Assembly (NCBI GenBank): GCA_035765895.1
Contig: DASTWL010000061.1
Coordinates: 1-64,000, forward strand
Reading direction: 5' to 3'
Length of the DNA: 64,000 bases
Source: Verrucomicrobiia bacterium
GTDB taxonomy: Bacteria > Verrucomicrobiota > Verrucomicrobiia > Limisphaerales > DSYF01
Below the pieces are notes generated by a model, which was not told the origin of the DNA, searched no databases, and saw only the letters and a program-made list of their open reading frames with translations. Below, piece by piece: positions 16,805 through 25,053 of this stretch (position 1 is the first letter of the stretch; the number at the start of each line of letters is the position of its first letter). Made by a program: the position numbers and the translations under genes.

Positions 16805-19607
16805 CGCCGGGACCGGCCGGCTGATTTCCCACGGGCGGCTTCTTTCCGCGACGCACCGCGCCCGCATCAACCCGGCGCGGTTGCAGCAGCTTGGCAACGA
16901 GACCGGTCCAGCCCGTCTGGTGGGAGGCACCCAAACCACACCCTGTATCGCCGTGGAAATACTCGTGGAACAGCACGTAGTCGCGGAAATGCGGATCGGT
17001 GGCGAGTTTGGGATGTTGTTTCAACACGGGCCGCTGGCCGTCTGCGCCTTTCAAGAACAGTTTTGTCAACCGCTGCGTCAGTTCCACCGCAACTTCATTG
17101 ATGGTGATGAACCGGCCGGAACCAGTCGGGCACTCGACCTTGAAATCATCGCCATAGTAGTGGTGGAATTTTTGCAGCGATTCGATGATGAGAAAGTTCA
17201 TCGGCATCCAGACCGGGCCGCGCCAGTTGGAATTGCCGCCGAAGAGGCCGGACCGGGCTTCGGCCGGCCAGTAGCTGACGCTCAAGGTGTGTCCATCCGT
17301 GCGGAATTCATAGGGCTGCTCCAGATGCACGCGGGAGAGCGCCCGCGCGCCGTGGTCCGACAGGAATTCCGTCTCGTCCAGCAGGCGGCGCAGCAGGCAT
17401 TTCATGCGGTGGCCGCGCAGGAGTGAAAGCAGTTTGCGGTCGCAGTCGCCGCATTCGTGCCAGCGCGAAACGAGTTTTGCGAGCTCGGGGCGATGGTTGA
17501 GATACCAGTCCATCCGGGCCGCAAATGCGGGCACCTGCCGCATTTGCGCGGGCTCGAGCGTCTCGACGGCGAAGAGGGGAATCAGCCCGACCAGCGAGCG
17601 CACTTTCAGCGGGATCTCCCGGCCGTCGGGCAGGCGCAGTTCGTCGTAGTAGAACTCATCCTGCTCGTCCCACAAGCCCAGGCCGTCCTCCTCCGTGTTG
17701 ATGGCCGCGGCAATGCCCAGGAAGTGCTCGAAAAACTTCGTGGCGATGTCTTCGTAGGTCTTGTTGTGCTGGGCCAGTTCAAGTGCGATGCGCAGCAGGT
17801 TCAGGCAATACATCGCCATCCACGCGGTGCCGTCGGCCTGGTTGATGAACCCGCCGGTGGGCACGGGCGCGCTGCGGTCGAACACGCCGATGTTGTCGAG
17901 CCCGAGGAAGCCGCCCTGAAAAATGTTGCGGCCCTGCGCGTCCTTGCGGTTCACCCACCACGTGAAATTGAGCAGGAGCTTGTGATAGACACGCTCGAGA
18001 AAATGCAGGTCGCCCGGATCGGCGGGATTCGTGGCGCGCCGTTGTTTGCGGTCGATCTGAAACACGCGCCAGGTGGCCCACGCATGCACCGGCGGATTCA
18101 CATCGCTGAAGGACCATTCGTAGGCGGGGAACTGGCCGTTCGGGTGCATATACCATTCGCGCGTCAGCAGCACGAGCTGGTGCTTGGCAAACCCGGCATC
18201 AACGAGCGCAAGCGAAATGGTGTGGAACGCGAGATCCCACGCCGCATACCACGGATACTCCCACTTGTCCGGCATGGAAATGATGTCGGCGTTGTTGAGG
18301 TGGGTCCATTCGTGGTTGCGGCCGAGCTTGCGTTCGGGCGGCGGCGGCGGCTCGGTCGGGTCGCCGCGCAGCCACTCGGGCACGTCGTAGTAATAGAACT
18401 GCTTCGACCAGATCATGCCGGCAAAGGCCTGGCGCTGCACGTTGCGGGCGTCGGCGTCGGTGATTTCGTGCTGGAGCGCGGCATAGAATTCATCGGCTTC
18501 GCTGCGGCGCTGGGTGAAGATGGCGTCAAAGTCGGCAAATGCTTTGGTGGCCGCCGCCATGAGTCGGCTCCGACTGGATGGAGCGGACTCATGTCCGTTG
18601 CTGCGGGTTAAACGCAGTCGCACGCTGACGGAACCACTGGCCGGAGCGGTGAGTTGATAATGTGCGGCGGCTTTCGTTCCTGATTGCTGCGGGTTCACGG
18701 CGGCTCTGTTGCCGTGGACGACGTAGTCGTGAAAAGCGTCCTTGAAGAAACCCGGTGCGTCCGGCCGGCCATAATGCCGGCGCGGGTTGGTTTCGTTTTC
18801 GGTGAAGAGCAAAGTCGGTGAACACCCGTCCTCGCCCGGGCCCTCTCCTCCGGGAAGAGGGAGGCCGTTACTCACTCTGTCGGCGAAAAACTGATGCTCT
18901 CCGAGTTCAGGGTGCTGGGCGACGATGACGCCGTCCTTGGCCTGCAATGACGGCCTGGCGCTGTTATTCTGCCACGACCAGGTGTTACGGAACCAGAGTT
19001 GCGGCAGGAGATGAATTGTCGCGGTTTCGGGTCCGCGATTCTGGATGGTCGCGCGCATCAGGATGTCGTCCGGCCCCGCCTTGGCGTATTCAACGAACAC
19101 GTCGAAGTAGCGGTCGTCGTCAAAGAGGCCGGTGTCGAGCAGTTCGAATTCCGGCAGGCGGGGGTCGCTTTTGCGGCGATGGTTCTCCTCGACCAGCCGA
19201 CGGTAGGGAAATTCCCGCTGGGGATACTTGTAGAGCAGCTTCAGGTGGGAATGCGTGGGCGTGGCGTCGAGGTAATAATACAACTCCTTCACGTCCTCTC
19301 CGTGGTTGCCTTCGTGGTTGGTCAGGCCGAACAGGCGTTCCTTGAGAATCGGGTCCTTCTCATTCCACAAGGCAAGCGAGAGACAGAGGCGGGCCTGCTT
19401 GTCGCTGAAGCCTGCCAGACCATCCTCACCCCAGCGGTAAGCGCGACTGCGGGCGTGATCATGTGGGAAATAGTCCCACGCTTCGCCGTTGGCAGAATAA
19501 TCCTCCCGCACGGTGCCCCATTGGCGTTCGGCAAGGTAGGGCCCCCAGAGGCGCCAGGCTTCGGCGCCGTTTTGGGCGGCCGCGAGACGAAGTTGTTCGG
19601 CAGTCAT
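16767..19607 (-). CDS. Glucosidase of family GH63 (mannosyl-oligosaccharide glucosidase-like)
   Basis: A 946-residue cytoplasmic-looking protein without signal peptide. The catalytic (alpha/alpha)6 domain shows WDLAFH with D458 as probable general acid, NWRGPVWMPMNF, and the C-terminal EYFHGDTGCGLGASHQ/TGWTGLVAKLL signature of bacterial GH63 enzymes. Bacterial members act on alpha-glucosides such as glucosylglycerate, mannosylglycerate or trehalose-related compounds; the substrate here is not predictable. Two palindromic DNA elements are embedded in frame at about residues 248-262 (LPLPGGEGPGEDG) and 338-350 (HESAPSSRSRLM), in loops that look expendable. It is 100 bases downstream of an SDR gene on the same strand. 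Confidence 0.9.
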   Translation of the reverse strand: MTAEQLRLAAAQNGAEAWRLWGPYLAERQWGTVREDYSANGEAWDYFPHDHARSRAYRWGEDGLAGFSDKQARLCLSLALWNEKDPILKERLFGLTNHEGNHGEDVKELYYYLDATPTHSHLKLLYKYPQREFPYRRLVEENHRRKSDPRLPEFELLDTGLFDDDRYFDVFVEYAKAGPDDILMRATIQNRGPETATIHLLPQLWFRNTWSWQNNSARPSLQAKDGVIVAQHPELGEHQFFADRVSNGLPLPGGEGPGEDGCSPTLLFTENETNPRRHYGRPDAPGFFKDAFHDYVVHGNRAAVNPQQSGTKAAAHYQLTAPASGSVSVRLRLTRSNGHESAPSSRSRLMAAATKAFADFDAIFTQRRSEADEFYAALQHEITDADARNVQRQAFAGMIWSKQFYYYDVPEWLRGDPTEPPPPPERKLGRNHEWTHLNNADIISMPDKWEYPWYAAWDLAFHTISLALVDAGFAKHQLVLLTREWYMHPNGQFPAYEWSFSDVNPPVHAWATWRVFQIDRKQRRATNPADPGDLHFLERVYHKLLLNFTWWVNRKDAQGRNIFQGGFLGLDNIGVFDRSAPVPTGGFINQADGTAWMAMYCLNLLRIALELAQHNKTYEDIATKFFEHFLGIAAAINTEEDGLGLWDEQDEFYYDELRLPDGREIPLKVRSLVGLIPLFAVETLEPAQMRQVPAFAARMDWYLNHRPELAKLVSRWHECGDCDRKLLSLLRGHRMKCLLRRLLDETEFLSDHGARALSRVHLEQPYEFRTDGHTLSVSYWPAEARSGLFGGNSNWRGPVWMPMNFLIIESLQKFHHYYGDDFKVECPTGSGRFITINEVAVELTQRLTKLFLKGADGQRPVLKQHPKLATDPHFRDYVLFHEYFHGDTGCGLGASHQTGWTGLVAKLLQPRRVDAGAVRRGKKPPVGNQPAGPGVSRPLRNSGASS
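18558..18593. repeat. Palindromic element inserted in frame in the GH63 gene
   Basis: Arms 18558-18571 and 18580-18593 pair over 14 bases with one mismatch around an 8-base loop. On the coding (minus) strand it is translated as roughly GHESAPSSRSRLMA. The peptide has no counterpart expected in GH63 enzymes and sits between recognisable conserved blocks. Confidence 0.6.
18832..18870. repeat. Second palindromic GC element in frame in the GH63 gene (LPLPGGEG type)
   Basis: Core hairpin 18841-18861: CCCTCT pairs with AGAGGG, with further G-C pairs inside. On the coding strand it reads GLPLPGGEGPGEDG, a translated-repeat signature I have seen in many unrelated bacterial proteins. It interrupts the beta-sandwich domain between ADRVSN and CSPTLLF. 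Confidence 0.6.
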
Positions 19608-19707
19608 GGTGGTGTGGAATCGTCAGCGCATTGAACCGTTGCAGGGTTGCATCGTTTGGATGCGAGTCAATCCGGAGGCGGATTGAATGGGGCCGCGAAG
19701 GGCCCGC

Positions 19708-20643
19708 TCAGCCGCCCGTCTCAAAGCCGGGATACAGTGTCATCCCGCCGTCCACGAAGATGCTCGCGCCGTGGATGTAGTCGGAATCGTCGCTGGCGAG
19801 CCAGACGCAGGCCCGGCCGATGTCATCGGGCTCGCCAATGCGCTTGTAGGGAATCAGTTTCATCAACTCGCGATACGCCTCGGGCGTGCCCCAGGCCTCC
19901 ATGTTGATGGGGGTGCGCACGGCGCCGGGGCAGACACTGTTCACGCGGATACGGTGCGGGGCGACTTCCTGCGCGATGCTTTTCATCATGAGCATCACGC
20001 CACCTTTGCTCGCGGCGTAATTCACATGGCCGGCCCACGGAATGACTTCGTGAACGCTCGACATGCAGATGATTTTACCGGCGGCGCAACTGACTTCCTT
20101 GCGGATGCCCCGGCGCTTGAACTCGCGCACGGCCTCGCGGGCGCACAGAAACTGCCCGGTGAGATTCACGTCAAGCACGAGCTGCCAGTCCGCGAGCGTC
20201 ATCTGGTCGATGGGCGCGTCCTTTTGCAGACCGGCGTTGTTGACGAGGATGTCAATCGTGCCGAATTCCTGGATCATCTTCTTGAACATCGCCTGAACCT
20301 GATCCTCCCGGCGCACGTCCGCCTGGTGGGCGAAGGCCGTGCCGCCGTGCCGCTTGATTTCGTCCACCACTGCGGCGGCGGCTTCCGGACGTGACACGAA
20401 ATTCACGACGACGTCGGCGCCAGCGTGGGCGAGGGCGAGGGCAACCGCCTGGCCGATGCCGGAATTGGCGCCGGTGACCAGAGCCTTCTGGCCGCGCAGC
20501 ACCTTGTTGATCGGTGTGGCGGGCATGACGGCTTCGGGCAGTTTTGCCGCCCGCAGATGTTCCTGCATCAGCTCCAAGTGTGCGGGCGACAGGGGATTGG
20601 TGACGCTGGTTGCGGTTTTTGAGTCGGTGGAATGGGTGTTCAT
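19708..20643 (-). CDS. SDR-family NAD(P)-dependent oxidoreductase
   Basis: A 311-residue short-chain dehydrogenase with the N-terminal extension of about 45 residues typical of the YghA/glucose-dehydrogenase-like stress group. The nucleotide-binding motif is TGANSGIG (T57-G64), the structural NNAG is at 136-139, and the catalytic S196, Y209 and K213 are all present (MSSVHE, YAASKGG). It probably oxidises or reduces a sugar or polyol; the substrate is unknown. It is transcribed toward the GH63 gene and may be its operon partner. Its start faces the ECF sigma gene across 278 bases. Confidence 0.93.
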   Translation of the reverse strand: MNTHSTDSKTATSVTNPLSPAHLELMQEHLRAAKLPEAVMPATPINKVLRGQKALVTGANSGIGQAVALALAHAGADVVVNFVSRPEAAAAVVDEIKRHGGTAFAHQADVRREDQVQAMFKKMIQEFGTIDILVNNAGLQKDAPIDQMTLADWQLVLDVNLTGQFLCAREAVREFKRRGIRKEVSCAAGKIICMSSVHEVIPWAGHVNYAASKGGVMLMMKSIAQEVAPHRIRVNSVCPGAVRTPINMEAWGTPEAYRELMKLIPYKRIGEPDDIGRACVWLASDDSDYIHGASIFVDGGMTLYPGFETGG

Positions 20644-20838
20644 GAGTTCATTTTACTTCGTTTTTATGAACGGCCAAGGTTGGTCGCCCCGGCCGCCGGA
20701 GCCGATGAGACGCGGAACCGCATGCGGGAGAAGGCATGGCGGTCATCCCCTTGGGCGGCGTGCCGCCACAGAAATCCAGACCGTCGGGCGGCGGCGGTGT
20801 TCAATTTTTGCGATTTTGCCTGCGCAAATGAAAAAAGC

Positions 20839-20866
20839 TGTAAGGTTTCTCCGGGTTCACCGACTC
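20839..20866 (+). promoter_or_regulatory. Possible ECF-type promoter upstream of the sigma factor gene
   Basis: TGTAAGG at 20839-20845, followed after a spacer by CCGACTC-like bases, resembles ECF-type -35/-10 spacing and would allow autoregulation. The rest of 20644-20921 shows no gene. Weak, motif-only call. Confidence 0.3.
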
Positions 20867-20921
20867 AGGCACGCGGGTGCACTGGCAATGGTCCGTGCGG
20901 TTCGTTCATCAAAATTTGTTT

Positions 20922-21611
20922 ATGTCCAACCATGAACTGGCGGCTGCGACCGGCGGCGATACGGAGTCCGCGGCCGAATCACAGGCATCGCCCGTGCGGG
21001 CGGAAGCGGCGGAGACCGGGGCGAGCCCGTCGGATCCAGAACAATGGGTTGAGGCTTACGGTGACTACCTGTTCCGTTATGCTCTGGCGCGTTTGCGCGA
21101 CCCGGCGCGGGCGGAGGATGTGGTGCAGGAAACTTTTCTCGCGGCGTGGAAGGGCCGGAAGAAGTTTGCGGGCCGCGCCGCGGAGAAGAGCTGGCTGGTG
21201 GGCATCCTGAAGAACAAGATTTTCGACCACTACCGCAAGGCCAGCCGCGAAACGTCTTTCACCGACCTCGAATTCTACCACGACGAGGAGGGCGACCGCT
21301 TCATTCCGGACGGGTTGTTCAAGGATGGCTGGGTGCACGAGCTCGGTCCGTTGGAGTGGTCCACGGAACCCGGTGCGACGCTCGACCGCGAAGTGTTTTG
21401 GCAGACGTTTCATGATTGCGCGAACAAGCTGCCTAAGAATGTCGCCACGGTGTTCAGCCTGCGCGAAGTGGATGGCGTGGAAAGCCGGGAAATCTGCGAG
21501 CTGCTCAACATCTCGGAGGGCAACCTCTGGGTCATGCTGCACCGGGCGCGCATGGCCTTGCGCCGCTGTCTGGAAATGAACTGGTTTGGCAAATCGGCGC
21601 CACGCAAATGA
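20922..21611 (+). CDS. ECF RNA polymerase sigma factor
   Basis: A 229-residue sigma-70 family factor. Region 2 is at about residues 38-90 (YGDYLFRYALARLRD, AEDVVQETFLAAWKG) and region 4 at about 165-220 (LPKNVATVFSLREVDG, ICELLNISEGNLWVMLHRAR). The central linker is longer than in minimal ECF factors. ATG at 20922 is preferred over an upstream in-frame ATG because the protein then begins just before the low-complexity N-terminus. Its stop overlaps the next start as ATGA, coupling it to a zinc-finger anti-sigma-like protein. The signal and regulon are unknown. Confidence 0.92.
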   Translation: MSNHELAAATGGDTESAAESQASPVRAEAAETGASPSDPEQWVEAYGDYLFRYALARLRDPARAEDVVQETFLAAWKGRKKFAGRAAEKSWLVGILKNKIFDHYRKASRETSFTDLEFYHDEEGDRFIPDGLFKDGWVHELGPLEWSTEPGATLDREVFWQTFHDCANKLPKNVATVFSLREVDGVESREICELLNISEGNLWVMLHRARMALRRCLEMNWFGKSAPRK

Positions 21612-21904
21612 AACTCGGATCATCAATCAAGGAGCGCTGCATCCTGTGGGTCTGGCGGCACACGCCCAACTGTGCGGAGATGTCCCGCCTGGCCTCGCAG
21701 CGGCTCGACCGGCCGCTGCCGTGGCGAACACGGTTGCAGATGAGGTTGCATTTTGTGATTTGCGTGTGGTGCCGGCGCTACTTCAAGCAACTGGACTTCC
21801 TGCACCGGCAGGCGCCCCGGTCGGAGGCGTATCTCGTGGTGGCGACGCGCCGCGGCCTCAGCCCCGCAGCCAAACAGCGCATCGTGCAGCAACTGCGGAA
21901 ATAG
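21608..21904 (+). CDS. Small zinc-binding anti-sigma-like protein (ZAS type), copy 1
   Basis: A 98-residue soluble protein with H48-x3-C52-x2-C55 (HFVICVWC), the zinc-binding core of ZAS-type anti-sigma factors, plus an upstream Cys at 22. It has no membrane helix, so it would be a cytoplasmic regulator. The ATGA overlap with the sigma gene supports a stoichiometric partnership. Similar HxxxCxxC proteins accompany this ECF group in other bacteria. It could alternatively act as a sigma co-factor. Confidence 0.8.
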   Translation: MKLGSSIKERCILWVWRHTPNCAEMSRLASQRLDRPLPWRTRLQMRLHFVICVWCRRYFKQLDFLHRQAPRSEAYLVVATRRGLSPAAKQRIVQQLRK

Positions 21905-22016
21905 GTGGCGGTTGTGTAAGGCCGGTCCCGATTCACGCGACGAATCCGAACGGGCCGCTGTCGTGGCCGAATCCGCGCTGCCGTTGACCGCATTTGATCC
22001 GAATGATAACTGAATC

Positions 22017-22346
22017 ATGCCCAAGCGGGGCTTGCCAATTGTGAAGCATTGGATTCGCTCGTGGGTGGGGAACCTGTCCCTGAGCTGCCGCCGGGCGGTC
22101 CACCTGCAATCCGAGGCGATGGATCATTCGCTGGCGTGGCGCCAGCGGCTCGGCTTGTGGCTGCATTTGCGCCTGTGCCGCTGGTGTCGCCGGTATGGCG
22201 CGCAGCTGCGATTCATCCGCGAAACGAGCCGCGCGCCGGCGAAGGCAAATCGGAACGCGTTTGCGCCGCACGCGCGGCTGTCTCCCGAAGCCCGCGAACG
22301 CCTGCACCGCCGGCTGACGGAGGCCCAAAAGGCCGATGACCAGTAA
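22017..22346 (+). CDS. Small zinc-binding anti-sigma-like protein (ZAS type), copy 2
   Basis: A 109-residue paralogue of the upstream protein: H50-x3-C54-x2-C57 (HLRLCRWC) with Cys at 24 in the equivalent place. The gap to copy 1 is 112 bases. The C-terminus is longer and Arg/Ala-rich (LSPEARERLHRRL, matching LSPAAKQRIVQQL of copy 1). The tandem duplication suggests a second partner for the same sigma factor or a divergent redox sensor. Confidence 0.75.
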   Translation: MPKRGLPIVKHWIRSWVGNLSLSCRRAVHLQSEAMDHSLAWRQRLGLWLHLRLCRWCRRYGAQLRFIRETSRAPAKANRNAFAPHARLSPEARERLHRRLTEAQKADDQ

Positions 22347-22431
22347 GGTTTGCCTGGGGCCGGCGACTTGCTCACACTCCGGGCGGCGGTCGCCTTCCGG
22401 GCCCGCGGACGGGGTGGCAGACAGGGGTTGC

Positions 22432-23185
22432 ATGAATAATCCTTTGGATACAGTGCGCTTGCTGGTGAGCCTGCCGGCGCATTATCAAGCCCGGCTGGCG
22501 CGGGACATGGATGACATCCGGACGGCGCAGGCCTTGCGCAATCAGGTTTCTAACGTGGATAACGTGGAACTCAGCGAGGGGTTGGCGGCCTCGCACTTGA
22601 CGGTCGGGATGAGGACCCGTTCGATGCGGTGTGCGACCCCTGATCGGTGAATACGTTCCCATGGGCGAGGTCGTGGGCACTTATCGTTTACAGACCGGCA
22701 TCAGTGCGGCGCGGCAGCGGGGCTACTACTGCGAACAGGAATTTGTTTGAGCCAATGCGGGCGGAGATCGTCGAGTTGGGCCGGGCGTGCGTGCACAAGC
22801 ATCATCGAAACTTGCTCGTCTTGGGCGCCCTCTGGAAAGGGATTGCCGATTACGCGCGGCGGGCGGGCGCCCGTTATCTGATGGGGTGCAGTTCACTGAC
22901 GCCCCAGGATCCGGCGGTGGGGGCGTCCGCCTGCGCGGAGCTTTGCCGCCGTCATCTGGCGCCGCCGCCGTGGCGCACCGCACCCTTGGCCGATTGCGAA
23001 TGTCCGCTGCACCAGCTGGCGGCCAATGCGCCCAAGGTTCCTAAGTTGCTGCGGGCCTACCTGAGTTTGGGCGCCAAGATTTGCGGTCCCCCGGCCCTGG
23101 ACCGGCATTTCAAAACCATCGATTTTTGACGCTGCTGGACCTTGCGCAACTGCCGGAAGCGGCCCGGCTCCGGTTTCTAGGCTAG
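22432..23185 (+). pseudogene. Degraded OlsB-like (ornithine-acyl-ACP acyltransferase / hemolysin-like GNAT) pseudogene
   Basis: Read across frames, the segment gives a recognisable OlsB-type acyltransferase: DDIRTAQALRNQV, then DEDPFDAVCD, then VVGTYRLQTG, then EPMRAEIVELGRACV...HHRN...YLMGCSSL, ending LTLLDLAQLPEAARLRFLG at a TAG at 23183. Keeping this homology needs frame changes near 22603, 22640, 22745 and 23127, and a short tandem duplication (AACGTGGA) lies at about 22551. OlsB transfers a 3-hydroxyacyl group to ornithine, the first step of ornithine lipid synthesis. Surrounding genes are intact over kilobases, so decay is more likely than poor sequence. The longest surviving frame is 22749-23129. 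Confidence 0.8.
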
Positions 23186-23197
23186 AGCGAGCGGCAC

Positions 23198-23675
23198 ATG
23201 AAATCATTGTGGGCGCATCCGTTGCGGGTGGCGGGCCGGTTGTTGTGGCTGGTTCGTCCGGCTGGCCGGCACTGTGTTTGTGCACCGTGAAAGCCGCACT
23301 CACGTGGGCCAAGTGGCGGATGCCATGCAGGCCGCCGTGGTTCAAGGGACGTTGGTGGTCCTGTTTCCCGAGGGCACCAGTTCCAACGGCCAAACCGTCC
23401 TGCCTTTTCGCTCCTCTTTGCTGGAGCCGGCCACGCGGCTTGCCCAACCGGTGACGGCGGCGTGGATTGGTTATGAACTGGCCGATGGCGACGTCGGCGA
23501 AGAAGTGTGTTATTGGAAGGACATGACGCTCCTGCCGCACTTGATCAATCTGCTCGGCAAACACCAGGTGCGGGCGCGGTTGCGCTTTCGGCGCGTGCCG
23601 GCGCCGGCGGTGGAGCGCAAGGAACTCGCGCGCCAGTTGCACGCCGAAGTCGTCCGGCTGAAGGAATCCCCATGA
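23198..23675 (+). pseudogene. Truncated PlsC/OlsA-like acyltransferase pseudogene
   Basis: An ATG at 23198 opens a normal-looking N-terminus (KSLWAHPLRVAGRLLWL) that stops at 23290. In another frame, from about 23255, the C-terminal half of a lysophospholipid-type acyltransferase continues intact to 23675: GTVFVHRESR, VLFPEGTSSNGQTVLPFRSS and EVCYWKDMTLLPHL. The middle of the N-terminal half is missing, including the catalytic NHx4D motif, so an internal deletion plus frameshift is inferred. With the OlsB-like pseudogene upstream this would be the OlsA partner (O-acylation of lyso-ornithine lipid). The stop overlaps the next ATG as ATGA. Confidence 0.8.
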
Positions 23676-24367
23676 AAGTGATTGTCACGTGCGGCCCCAG
23701 TTACGAGCCCATTGATGAGGTGCGGCGGCTGACCAATTTTTCCAGCGGCGAACTGGGCGTGTTGTTGAGCCGCGAACTGGCCCGCGCTGGTTGTGAGGTG
23801 CTCTGTTTCAAAGGCAGCGGCGCCACCGCCACCGGGCCGGAATCTCCGTGCCGGGTGAGCGCCTTCAACACCAACGATGATCTGCTCGCACTTCTGTCAC
23901 AAGCCGCGGCGGGCGGCGACATCGCAGCTGTGTTTCAGGCAGCCGCGCTGTGCGATTACCGGGTCAAGCAGGTGCTGGACGAGCAGGGGACGGATTGCGC
24001 CGCGCCGAAGATCGCCAGCCGTGCCGGGGCGTTGACGCTGCAACTCGAGCCCTCCACGAAAGTGATCGCGCAGTTGCGCCGGTTGTTTCCGCAGAGCCTG
24101 CTCGTCGGATGGAAATATGAACTGGCGGGCACCCGGGAGGAGGCTCTTGCGCGGGCGCACCGCCAGATCGCCGAGGCGCGCGTGGATGCCTGCGTGGTGA
24201 ACGGCCGCGCCTTCGGCCCCGGTTTCGGTATCTGCCGTCCGGGCCGCCCGCTCGCCGTGTGCGCGGATAAATCGCAACTGGTCGTGCACCTGGCGGACTG
24301 GTTGCTCGCCGTGTTCTCCCGCGCGGCTACCGAAGCGGGAACGACGGGCCGTGCGGCCGGGGGTTAA
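23672..24367 (+). CDS. CoaB-domain protein (phosphopantothenoylcysteine synthetase/decarboxylase family)
   Basis: A 231-residue protein made of the CoaB-type nucleotide-binding fold only: VTCGPSYEPIDEVRRLTN, FSSGELG at the N-terminus and ACVVNGRAFG near the C-terminus. In CoaBC proteins this half ligates cysteine to 4'-phosphopantothenate; no flavin-binding CoaC half is present. It is intact, while the two acyltransferase genes ahead of it in the same apparent operon are broken, so it presumably still serves CoA synthesis or has an independent role. Whether it is the organism's main CoaB cannot be told from this window. Confidence 0.82.
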   Translation: MKVIVTCGPSYEPIDEVRRLTNFSSGELGVLLSRELARAGCEVLCFKGSGATATGPESPCRVSAFNTNDDLLALLSQAAAGGDIAAVFQAAALCDYRVKQVLDEQGTDCAAPKIASRAGALTLQLEPSTKVIAQLRRLFPQSLLVGWKYELAGTREEALARAHRQIAEARVDACVVNGRAFGPGFGICRPGRPLAVCADKSQLVVHLADWLLAVFSRAATEAGTTGRAAGG

Positions 24368-24529
24368 AGGCTCCCACACCCAACGGCGGGACTCCGCAGC
24401 AATCAATGGCCGGCCGCGCCGTTTTCCGGGGACCGTGCTGGCAACTCCTTCCGGCCCGGCCTTGCCTGCCGTTGGTCCAATGTCGGGCCAACAAAAAACA
24501 GTTGCCATCAGGATGGGATTATCAGATAG

Positions 24530-24554
24530 TTCTGTCGTGACAGAAATAGCTGTC
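24530..24554. promoter_or_regulatory. Overlapping TGTC/GACA palindromes upstream of membrane-protein gene
   Basis: TTCTGTC-GT-GACAGAA (24530-24545) is a perfect 7+7 inverted repeat, and its right arm pairs again with CTGTC at 24550-24554. It lies about 20 bases upstream of the ATG at 24576, where a repressor could act. The remainder of 24368-24529 shows no gene. Confidence 0.4.
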
Positions 24555-24575
24555 ATAAATAGAGAAAGGCTGATT

Positions 24576-24986
24576 ATGACCCTGATTGTATGGACTCACC
24601 TGGCGTATTTGAGCATCAGCGTTGCGTTGACCGTCTGGGTGGCGCGGACGCTGCATCGGAACGGGCGCGTGTTCCTCGTGGAATGCTTCCGGGGTAACAC
24701 CGAGCTCGCCGATTCGGTCAATCATCTCCTGCTCGTCGGCTTCTATCTGATCAACGTGGGCTACGTGACGCTGGCGTTGAAATACGGCGTGCGGGCGGCC
24801 GATGCGCAGGAGGCGTTGGAAACGCTGAGCACTAAGGTCGGGCTGGTCCTGCTGGTGCTCGGTGGGATGCATTTCTTTAATCTGGCCCTCTTCGCGCGGT
24901 TGCGTCGGCGTGGGACCGCGCACGCGGGCGTGCCCGGCGGAATCACGCCGCCCTATCTGCCGGTGAACAAAATGACCGGCGTCTAA
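24576..24986 (+). CDS. Small integral membrane protein, function unknown
   Basis: A 136-residue protein with three predicted membrane helices at about 4-25, 47-68 and 86-106 (LTVWVARTL, LLLVGFYLINVGYVTLAL, VGLVLLVLGGMHFFNLALF) and a positively charged C-terminal tail. The ATG at 24576 follows AGAAAGG at a good distance. I do not recognise the family with confidence; similar small proteins of unknown function occur in Verrucomicrobia and Bacteroidetes. Palindromes near the promoter suggest that it is specifically regulated, and a strong terminator follows. Confidence 0.8.
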   Translation: MTLIVWTHLAYLSISVALTVWVARTLHRNGRVFLVECFRGNTELADSVNHLLLVGFYLINVGYVTLALKYGVRAADAQEALETLSTKVGLVLLVLGGMHFFNLALFARLRRRGTAHAGVPGGITPPYLPVNKMTGV

Positions 24987-25004
24987 AAATTGCCAGCTTG
25001 GACT

Positions 25005-25039
25005 AATGCGCCGCGCGGAGGGACTCCGCGCGGCGCATT
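25005..25039 (+). terminator. Perfect 16-bp hairpin terminator
   Basis: Arms 25005-25020 and 25024-25039 pair perfectly around a GGA loop, followed by GAGTTTTGG, 18 bases after the membrane-protein stop. Confidence 0.8.
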
Positions 25040-25053
25040 GAGTTTTGGAATAC

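Noticed and set aside
22432-23185. Programmed frameshifting in the OlsB-like gene
   Set aside because: Four separate frame changes without slippery heptamers, plus the damaged neighbouring gene, fit decay better.
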